Below are positions 31,798-37,893 of a stretch of DNA of 37,893 nt, piece by piece. Position 1 is the stretch's first letter. Each line of letters opens with the position of its first letter. The notes under the pieces were generated by a model. It saw only the letters and a list, made by a program, of their open reading frames with translations, did no database searches and was not told the origin of the DNA. Origin of the DNA: an uncultured bacterium. GTDB taxonomy: Bacteria > Cyanobacteriota > Vampirovibrionia > Gastranaerophilales > Gastranaerophilaceae. Made by a program: the position numbers and the translations under genes. The DNA lies in contig URXH01000006.1 of assembly GCA_900551675.1 (NCBI GenBank), forward strand, positions 1 to 37,893, in the 5' to 3' direction.

Positions 31798-33122
31798 TAC
31801 AATAAGCCCTCCGTTATATTTATTTTCGGCTCAACAGGAGAAGATATTATTTCTTCATCTCTTCTTTCTATTTTGCCTCCTAATAATCTTAGCTTACTTT
31901 CGAAATTTTCGTATCCTCTATCTATATGATGTAGGTTTTCAATAGTGGAATTCCCATCCGCCATTAATGCTGCAACAACAAGTGATGCGCCTGCACGCAG
32001 ATCACTCGCGGCAAGAGTAGCGCCTGTCAGCTTTTTTACACCTTTTATGATTGCGTGGTTTCTGTCCTGATGAATGTCTGCTCCCATTCTTCTAAGTTCG
32101 GGAACCTGCATAAATCTGTTTTCATAAAGACTTTCGGTAATAATTCCGACACCGTTAGCTGTTGTCAAAAGCGTCATAGCCATTGATTGCAAATCTGTCG
32201 GGAAACCCGGATATGGCTGTGTTACAAAATTTATTGAATTTAATCTGTTTTTGCATGAAACTTCTAAAGAATTTGGTTCAATCAGCTTAATATTTGCCCC
32301 CATTTTAAGGAGTTTATCCGTAAAGAAAGTCAAATGAGCGGGAAATACATTTTTAATAATCGCTTTACCTTTTGTCGCAATAATAGCAGACATAAATGTA
32401 CCTGCTTCAATTCTGTCAGGAATTGTTGTATATTCTATCGGGTGCAAATTATCCTGTTTTACGCCGTTAATGACAATTTCAGAAGTTCCTGCACCGTTAA
32501 CATCAGCGCCCATGGAATTTAAAAAGTTTGCAAGATCTACGATTTCAGGTTCTTGTGCGGCATTTTGAATTCTTGTAGAACCTTCTGCGAGAATAGATGC
32601 AAGCATAATATTTTCTGTTGCGCCGACAGACGGAATATCAAGATAAATATCAGTGCCTGTAAGTTTCGGAGCTTTAGCATGAACATAGCCGTTTTCTATT
32701 TTTATTTTAGCCCCGAGAGCTTCTAAGCCTCTGATATGAAAATCTACACGCCTTTCTCCTATTGCACATCCGCCGGGGAGTGCTACTATTGCTTCTCTGC
32801 AGCGTGATACAAGAGCTCCAAGAACAATAAAAGATGCTCTCATTTTGCTTACCAGCTCATACTTTGCAGTTATACTTGTTAAATCCGTTGCATCAATAGT
32901 TACGGATTTTTCCTGTTTATCATAAGTTGTTTTTGCTCCGAGCTCTCTTATTACGTTTAACATAATTTCAACGTCTGTCAAATCCGGAACATTATAAATC
33001 TTAGTTTCACCTTTTGTTAATAATGCGGCAGCCATTAATTTTAATACTGAATTTTTTGCTCCGCCTATTGAAACCTCACCTCTTAACGGGGTACCGCCCT
33101 TTATATAATATTTTTGAGTCAA
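31797..33122 (-). CDS. murA: UDP-N-acetylglucosamine 1-carboxyvinyltransferase
   Basis: The 441-aa enzyme adds enolpyruvate from PEP to UDP-GlcNAc, the first committed step of peptidoglycan synthesis. N-terminal GGAKNSVLKLMAAALL; active-site Cys119 in LPGGCAIGERRVDFH, the residue alkylated by fosfomycin; FPTDLQSMAM and the C-terminal DLRAGASLV are conserved. The length is slightly above the 420-aa norm, with an extra C-terminal tail (EEIISSPVEPK). The ribosome site is weak (AGGTAAGAAAATTG). It heads a murA, RWYD, mfd, PPIase run. Confidence 0.95.
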   Translation of the reverse strand: MTQKYYIKGGTPLRGEVSIGGAKNSVLKLMAAALLTKGETKIYNVPDLTDVEIMLNVIRELGAKTTYDKQEKSVTIDATDLTSITAKYELVSKMRASFIVLGALVSRCREAIVALPGGCAIGERRVDFHIRGLEALGAKIKIENGYVHAKAPKLTGTDIYLDIPSVGATENIMLASILAEGSTRIQNAAQEPEIVDLANFLNSMGADVNGAGTSEIVINGVKQDNLHPIEYTTIPDRIEAGTFMSAIIATKGKAIIKNVFPAHLTFFTDKLLKMGANIKLIEPNSLEVSCKNRLNSINFVTQPYPGFPTDLQSMAMTLLTTANGVGIITESLYENRFMQVPELRRMGADIHQDRNHAIIKGVKKLTGATLAASDLRAGASLVVAALMADGNSTIENLHHIDRGYENFESKLRLLGGKIERRDEEIISSPVEPKINITEGLL

Positions 33123-33294
33123 TTTTCTTACCTTTATTTATTTAATAATTATCTTCTCTTTTTATAATAATACAATTAGATTTGATTGATGTAAATAAGT
33201 TAAATTATGTAAAGAAAATCATAAGATTTTTGAAAATTTTGTTTAAAAATATTTTTTCCGGTTTTACAACCATATAAAAAGGAGAAAAATTTTA

Positions 33295-33975
33295 ATGAGA
33301 ATAAATCCAATAAATTTTACCGGAATAAAAAATGTCGGTTACGCAAAAATTTCATCAGGTACTGATGGCATACAGATTTCCAGAAATATTTTAAATATGG
33401 AATTGACAGATGACGAAAAAAATAAGGATTTATCTGAGTTTAAGAAACTTATAAAGCAGTTTCCTATGTTAAAAAACGAATTTAATAATAAATTTGTAAA
33501 TATCGAATTGACATCTGTATCTTATGATCATGCTGATATGACATTTATCCCCAGTTTGAACGGACAGCCTATTCCTGTTTCGCAGCAGACAAAACCTGTT
33601 TTAGATTTTATGAGACGCCTTGTAGATAGAGTTTCAGAGTTTAAACAAAAAGATTTTACCAGTGATCCAATGTATTCTAATTCTCCTGCTGCATCAAAAG
33701 GGTTAATTTATGATGAAAGATTATCTGATTATGTTACAGGTATTGCCGGTGAGCTGGATGTATTAAAAGGTTCCGGTATCTATGAATCTTATGAGGATTA
33801 TTTTGAAAATTCAGGAGGCAAACTAGCAAGAAAAGATGCCAGACAGCTTGCTGAAACAACTAGGGCTGTTGCTGAAGTTCTTCATAATCACCAGTATGTG
33901 CATAACGGTTCTGTTTATCTCGGGGCTTTGTTAAAGGGTTATTCAGATCTGGCAAATGATAAATATTTCTCTTAA
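33295..33975 (+). CDS. Hypothetical protein (226 aa) with N-terminal INFTG motif
   Basis: AAGGAG lies about 9 bases before the ATG, and the gene stands alone. The product begins MRINPINFTGIKNVGYAKI; the rest is a soluble mixed alpha/beta protein with Asp/Lys-rich helices, and SVYLGALLKGYSDLANDKYFS at the C-terminus. No family is recognised. The N-terminal F-x-G at residues 8-10 matches that of the 566-aa protein (GLSFFG). From memory, many short Gastranaerophilales proteins start with such xNFTG or xSFxG strings; this should be treated as unproven. There is no Sec signal. Confidence 0.7.
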   Translation: MRINPINFTGIKNVGYAKISSGTDGIQISRNILNMELTDDEKNKDLSEFKKLIKQFPMLKNEFNNKFVNIELTSVSYDHADMTFIPSLNGQPIPVSQQTKPVLDFMRRLVDRVSEFKQKDFTSDPMYSNSPAASKGLIYDERLSDYVTGIAGELDVLKGSGIYESYEDYFENSGGKLARKDARQLAETTRAVAEVLHNHQYVHNGSVYLGALLKGYSDLANDKYFS

Positions 33976-33999
33976 TTATTAAAAAATAATAAATTTTTG

Positions 34000-34027
34000 T
34001 TGTTTATTAATCTTGATAAACTATAAT
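34000..34027 (+). promoter_or_regulatory. Promoter of grpE-dnaJ
   Basis: TTGTTT (34000-34005), 16-bp spacer, TATAAT (34022-34027), 34 bases before the grpE ATG. No CIRCE inverted repeat (TTAGCACTC/GAGTGCTAA) is visible, so HrcA control is not supported here. Confidence 0.5.
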
Positions 34028-34061
34028 ATATTTATATGAAGATTAATTAAGAGGTAGAGAA

Positions 34062-34637
34062 ATGGCACACAAACATCATAATAATAATCCGTTCAAAAAT
34101 TCTGAAAATCTGGACGAAGAGATAAATGAAGAAACTGCACAGACTTCCGAAAATAAGGATGAAAAAAAAGCGGAATCTAACTCTGAACTTGAGGAACTGC
34201 AGCAGAAATATGATACATTAAATCAGCAGTATCTGCGTCTTGCGGCAGACTTTGACAATTACCGCAAAAGACAGGCTCAGGAAAGAGAAGATCTTTTGAA
34301 ATTCGGTACAGAAAATGCTTTGAAAAAAATGATTGAGGTTCTTGACAATTTTGAACGCGGTAAAAAAGCTCTTGAAAATGTTGAAGACTGCGCTAAAGTA
34401 AAAGAAAGTTTTGACCTTGTTCACAAACAGGTTTTTGATGCTTTGTCAAAACTCGGGCTTGAAGTTATTGAAACAGAAGGGAAAGAGTTTGATCCGAATT
34501 TTCATGATGCGGTTATGCAGACCCCGACATCAGAACATTCTGAAAATATAATAATTAATGAGTTGCAAAAAGGTTACAAAATGGGAGATAAAGTTTTGAG
34601 ACCTGCTCTTGTAAATGTTGCAACTGCCGAGGGTTAA
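34062..34637 (+). CDS. grpE: Nucleotide exchange factor GrpE
   Basis: The 191-aa cochaperone releases ADP from DnaK. The N-terminus is acidic and disordered (to about residue 45), then a long coiled coil (LEELQQKYDTLNQQYLRLAADFDNYRKR), then the beta-domain with GLEVIETEGKEFDPNFHDAV and the final VLRPALVNVA. GAGG precedes the ATG. dnaJ follows after 72 bp; dnaK, often between them, is not in the window. Confidence 0.95.
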   Translation: MAHKHHNNNPFKNSENLDEEINEETAQTSENKDEKKAESNSELEELQQKYDTLNQQYLRLAADFDNYRKRQAQEREDLLKFGTENALKKMIEVLDNFERGKKALENVEDCAKVKESFDLVHKQVFDALSKLGLEVIETEGKEFDPNFHDAVMQTPTSEHSENIIINELQKGYKMGDKVLRPALVNVATAEG

Positions 34638-34709
34638 AAATTTTTATCCTTGAGGATTTACATGATAAAATAAGATTAAAGATAGAGAATAGGGAAGAAT
34701 TTAAAATAA

Positions 34710-35840
34710 ATGGCAGATTACTATGAAATACTCGGCGTATCAAAGGATGCGACAAAGGACGAGATAAAATCAGCTTTCAGAAAGAAGGCAAGAACTTTAC
34801 ACCCCGATGTAAATAAAGCTCCTGATGCAGAGGAAAAATTTAAGGAACTCGGTAAAGCTTATGAAACATTAATGGATGATAATAAGCGTGCAACTTATGA
34901 CCGCTACGGCGAAGACGGGTTAAAAAATGCAGGATTTGATACGGGCGGCCCCTTTGCTGGCGGTTTTGGCGATTTGAATGATATATTCAACTCATTTTTC
35001 GGCGGAATGGGCGGTTTCGGATTCGGCGGAAGACCTGATCCCAATGCTCCTGTTGAAGGCGATGATTTAAGGCTTGATATTGAAATTGACTTTGAGCAGG
35101 CTGTTTTTGGCTGTGAAAGAGAAATTAAATTTGACCATCTTGAACTTTGTTCATCCTGTAACGGTACAGGTGCTGAAAAAGGCTCCAAACCCGTAACCTG
35201 TCCGACCTGTCATGGCACAGGCCAGGTAAAACAGGTTATGAGAACACCTCTTGGTTCTATTGCACAAATTGTAACTTGTCCTGACTGTCATGGCGCAGGT
35301 AAAAAAATTACTAATCCGTGTAAGGCTTGCAGAGGTCAGGGTAAAGTTCAAAAGGAAAAGAAAATTAATATAAAAATTCCTGCAGGTGTTGATAACATGT
35401 CCAAAATTCGCGTGTCGCATGAAGGTGATGCGGGAACAAACGGCGGTCCTGCTGGAGATTTGTATGTGGTTTTGCATGTAAAATCTTCTGACTATTTCAA
35501 ACGTGAAGGTAATGATGTTTATTCAAGAATTGATATAAGTCCTGCTCAGGCTGCATTAGGAGATGAGGTTGTTGTAAAAACTCTTGACGGTGAACAAAAA
35601 ATTACTGTTCAGGCAGGAGTACAGAGCGGTAATTCTATCAAGATAAAAGGTGCAGGTGTTCCATATATTGCAAGACCTTCACAAAGAGGCGACCATATTG
35701 TTATTGTTGCCGTCAAAACTCCTGTAAAACTTTCTGATGAAGAAAGAAATCTGTATAGAAGATTATATGAAATTCAGACAAATAAAAAATCTGTGCAGCA
35801 GTCTTCCATAATGGATAAGGTAAAGGGAGTGTTTCAGTAA
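34710..35840 (+). CDS. dnaJ: Chaperone DnaJ
   Basis: The 376-aa type I Hsp40 stimulates DnaK ATPase and delivers substrates. J domain 1-70 with HPD at 31-33; Gly/Phe-rich 75-110; four zinc-finger CxxCxGxG-type motifs (about 147, 164, 190 and 204: CSSCNGTG, CPTCHGTG, CPDCHGAG, CKACRGQG); and C-terminal substrate-binding domains. AGGGAAG is upstream at a loose distance. Its stop overlaps the next start by one base. Confidence 0.96.
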   Translation: MADYYEILGVSKDATKDEIKSAFRKKARTLHPDVNKAPDAEEKFKELGKAYETLMDDNKRATYDRYGEDGLKNAGFDTGGPFAGGFGDLNDIFNSFFGGMGGFGFGGRPDPNAPVEGDDLRLDIEIDFEQAVFGCEREIKFDHLELCSSCNGTGAEKGSKPVTCPTCHGTGQVKQVMRTPLGSIAQIVTCPDCHGAGKKITNPCKACRGQGKVQKEKKINIKIPAGVDNMSKIRVSHEGDAGTNGGPAGDLYVVLHVKSSDYFKREGNDVYSRIDISPAQAALGDEVVVKTLDGEQKITVQAGVQSGNSIKIKGAGVPYIARPSQRGDHIVIVAVKTPVKLSDEERNLYRRLYEIQTNKKSVQQSSIMDKVKGVFQ

Positions 35841-37303
35841 TGAAAAGTTTTAAAAACAGGACAGCTAAATTACTTTTAACAGCATCAATAATGTTTGTAT
35901 TTGCCGTTCCTGTTTTTTCTGCCAAAATCCCTGATAATGTCCAGCAGTTTATTAGCAATGATTTCCCAAATACTACTTTTAGATTTGACGGTGTTATTAT
36001 TCTGCCTGATAATACTATTTATCTGCCGCTTTTTCCGGCAAAGATTTTAACTCCTGAAAAATTGTCAGTAAAGCAGACTTTTCCGTCAGGAAAAACACTC
36101 GCTTCAAAACCGAATGTTGTAATTTTAAATAACGATTTTGCATTGCTTAAAGTTTTGACAGATACAAACGGGAATAAAACAATTTTTAAAATGGCAAATC
36201 CGCCGCAGGAATTGAGAACGGGGCTTTTGCCTCAGGATATGCTTGTCCCCAGAGGACTTGTAATTCCCGAAAATTTAAAGGCTATTGTAGGTAATCTCCA
36301 AATTAAAACCGTTAACGATCCGGGAATTCGTATTGAAAATTCAAAGCCTGTTGTAACACAGCTTTCTGGCTCTACTTTGAAAACTCTTTCGCAGATTCCC
36401 CCGTTAAAGAATAAGAGTTTTTATGTGTCGTCTCCATATTCAAAAAACATTCAAGTCTTAAATCTTGGAGCTAAAACTCCGGAATATTCGCTTGCTCAGA
36501 CAAATGTTCCTATTGATATGAAGGCTTACAACGATCAATTTTTACTTGTAACAGCTTATGACAAACCATCAGTTGATGTTATTTCGCTTGCTGATGATCA
36601 GATTATTAAACAGATTTATACAAAAACTCAACCTGATGAAATTATTATAGATAAGACCAAAAATATTGCATACGTTTCAAGTGCGATAGATTCAAGTATT
36701 TATATTGTTAATCTTGAGACAATGACTCTTTCAAAGCAGATTAAAATTACAGGTATGTGCGAAAAACTTTATTTGTCTGATGACGGTACCAAGCTGTTTT
36801 ATTATGATAAAAAGACAAGAGATATCTGGGCTATTGAGTTAGATAACAATTATCTGTTAAAAGAGATAGGCAAATTCCCGAATGTCTCAAAAATAGTTTA
36901 TACAAATGACAAAATTTATGTAACAAGCAGAACTAAAAACAGAATTGCAATTATTGATTATGAAACAATCGGTCTGATGGCAGAAGTTGAAATTTGCGAA
37001 AAACCTGTTGATATGCTTGTTTTTCATGACAGAGTATATGTGCTCGGCGCGGGTGATAATTCAATTCAGGTAATCGACGCAAAAAAAGACCTTTTGACCG
37101 ATACAATTTATCTCAATACAAACGGTTTTTCGACAAAAATTAACAGGATTGAAAATACAAATATTGCACTTATAACGGATACAAAGGCTTCTTTATATAC
37201 GGTATTTGATCTTGGCACAAATAAAGTTATTAAGACAATTCCTATTGATATCCCTGCAAACGCAATTGTTGTTACGGAAAAAGTTAAAAAGATTAATAAA
37301 TAA
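35840..37303 (+). CDS. Secreted YncE-like beta-propeller protein
   Basis: The 487-aa protein carries a Sec signal (KLLLTASIMFVFAVPVFSA, likely cut after Ala28). Residues about 30-190 form an unassigned N-terminal part; 200-480 show repeated blades, such as NIAYVSSAIDSSIYIVNLE, KTRDIWAIEL, NRIAIIDYET and NSIQVIDAKKDLL, of the YVTN/YncE propeller type. No catalytic site is visible; such propellers bind ligands or proteins. Its ATG shares one base with the dnaJ TAA (TAATG), so it is translationally coupled to a cytoplasmic chaperone, which is unusual for an exported protein. Confidence 0.8.
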   Translation: MKSFKNRTAKLLLTASIMFVFAVPVFSAKIPDNVQQFISNDFPNTTFRFDGVIILPDNTIYLPLFPAKILTPEKLSVKQTFPSGKTLASKPNVVILNNDFALLKVLTDTNGNKTIFKMANPPQELRTGLLPQDMLVPRGLVIPENLKAIVGNLQIKTVNDPGIRIENSKPVVTQLSGSTLKTLSQIPPLKNKSFYVSSPYSKNIQVLNLGAKTPEYSLAQTNVPIDMKAYNDQFLLVTAYDKPSVDVISLADDQIIKQIYTKTQPDEIIIDKTKNIAYVSSAIDSSIYIVNLETMTLSKQIKITGMCEKLYLSDDGTKLFYYDKKTRDIWAIELDNNYLLKEIGKFPNVSKIVYTNDKIYVTSRTKNRIAIIDYETIGLMAEVEICEKPVDMLVFHDRVYVLGAGDNSIQVIDAKKDLLTDTIYLNTNGFSTKINRIENTNIALITDTKASLYTVFDLGTNKVIKTIPIDIPANAIVVTEKVKKINK

Positions 37304-37306
37304 CAG

Positions 37307-37879
37307 ATGATAAAATATTTTGATAATACAACAGAAGATGTCCTTCATTCATTAGAAGAAACTCAAAAACAGTTCTGGAATATTGCACGTGTTACAGGTG
37401 AATTCTTGTACACATTGATAAAAGCAGAGGGGGCAAAAAATGTGCTTGAAATCGGAACATCAAACGGATATTCAGGCATCTGGCTCGGCAAGGCTGTAAA
37501 AGAAAACGGCGGACATCTGACAACCATAGAATTTTATGATAAACGGCTTGACGTTGCTAAAGAAAATTTTAAAATCTGCGGTGTTTCCGATGTTATAACA
37601 ACCCTGAAAGGCTCTGCTTTAATGCATCTGGAATACTTAAGCGATGATTTTCAAATTGATTTTGCTTTTGTTGATGCAAATAAATCGGAATATATAAAAT
37701 ATTTTGAATTCATAGATAAGCACTTAAAAAAAGGCGGAATAATAGCATGTGATAATGTTTTATCACATGAAGCAAAATGTAAACCTTTTATTGATGCAAT
37801 AAATTCAAATCCTAATTACGAAAATGTAATATTACCGCTTCCTGCAGGTTTATCACTTGCGAGAAAATTAAAGGGTTGA
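37307..37879 (+). CDS. SAM-dependent O-methyltransferase (class I, caffeoyl-CoA OMT-like)
   Basis: The 190-aa enzyme has SAM motif NVLEIGTSNGYSGIWLG (about residues 45-61), then TTIEFYDKRLDVAKENF, and the metal-binding type DFAFVDANKSEY and IIACDNVLSH of the small divalent-metal OMTs. The N-terminal lid is short. It follows the propeller gene after 3 bases, so it is in the same transcript. Substrate unknown. It ends 14 bases before the window end; a few A-rich bases follow. Confidence 0.85.
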   Translation: MIKYFDNTTEDVLHSLEETQKQFWNIARVTGEFLYTLIKAEGAKNVLEIGTSNGYSGIWLGKAVKENGGHLTTIEFYDKRLDVAKENFKICGVSDVITTLKGSALMHLEYLSDDFQIDFAFVDANKSEYIKYFEFIDKHLKKGGIIACDNVLSHEAKCKPFIDAINSNPNYENVILPLPAGLSLARKLKG

Positions 37880-37893
37880 AAAAAATAATAAAG

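Noticed and set aside
1..37893. CRISPR array, tRNA, rRNA or complete insertion sequence
   Set aside because: No regularly spaced identical repeats, no cloverleaf with CCA end, no rRNA signature and no transposase frame were found.

Overview
This is an AT-rich, gene-dense bacterial chromosome segment from a diderm. It carries lipid A genes (lpxD, lpxC, fabZ, an RfaE2-type heptose adenylyltransferase), peptidoglycan and diaminopimelate genes (murA, asd, dapB), the MEP-pathway kinase ispE, and a D-lactate dehydrogenase. Low GC, lipopolysaccharide genes, fermentation, a HEAT/PBS-lyase-type repeat protein and small conserved proteins of cyanobacterial or Firmicutes flavour best suggest a host-associated non-photosynthetic relative of Cyanobacteria (Vampirovibrionia/Melainabacteria, Gastranaerophilales-like). 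That assignment is inference from gene content, not from a marker search.

Layout. 1-1464: end of an unknown gene, a 33-aa membrane peptide and a HEAT-repeat protein closed by a strong terminator. 1482-3421 (-): an adenine methyltransferase and a PD-(D/E)xK protein, a compact type II restriction-modification pair. 3615-7537 (-): GT2 glycosyltransferase, short hibernation factor, cysteine-rich small protein, MntP and a DUF4127 protein. 7586-8278 (+): ubiE-like methyltransferase, followed by a 763-bp gene-free stretch of inverted repeats and REP-like elements. 9042-11848 (-): D-lactate dehydrogenase and gshA, separated by 450 bp with many hairpins and an intrinsic terminator on each strand. 11939-13580 (+): ksgA-ispE. 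13615-15315 (-): a large mosaic protein of unknown function. 15498-16448 (+): an orphan peptide-transporter ATPase. 16514-19829 (-): the lipid A/LPS cluster. 19902-21006 (-): a run of very small genes, including two related peptides, one apparently frameshifted in an A9 tract. 21008-24038: asd and dapB on the same strand, split by a small regulator cassette with 35-bp direct repeats. 24198-26753 (+): PC4-like protein and priA. 26823-33122 (-): parvulin lipoprotein, mfd, RWYD-repeat protein and murA. 33295-37879 (+): a hypothetical, then grpE-dnaJ, a secreted beta-propeller protein and an O-methyltransferase.

Most of the window is housekeeping. The parts least explained by known families are the small-peptide family at 20160-20684, the HTH cassette between asd and dapB, the putative structured RNA near 10250-10515, the terminal-inverted-repeat element that supplies the ubiE stop codon, and two proteins sharing a short N-terminal F-x-G motif. 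No rRNA, tRNA, CRISPR array, complete insertion sequence or prophage was seen.
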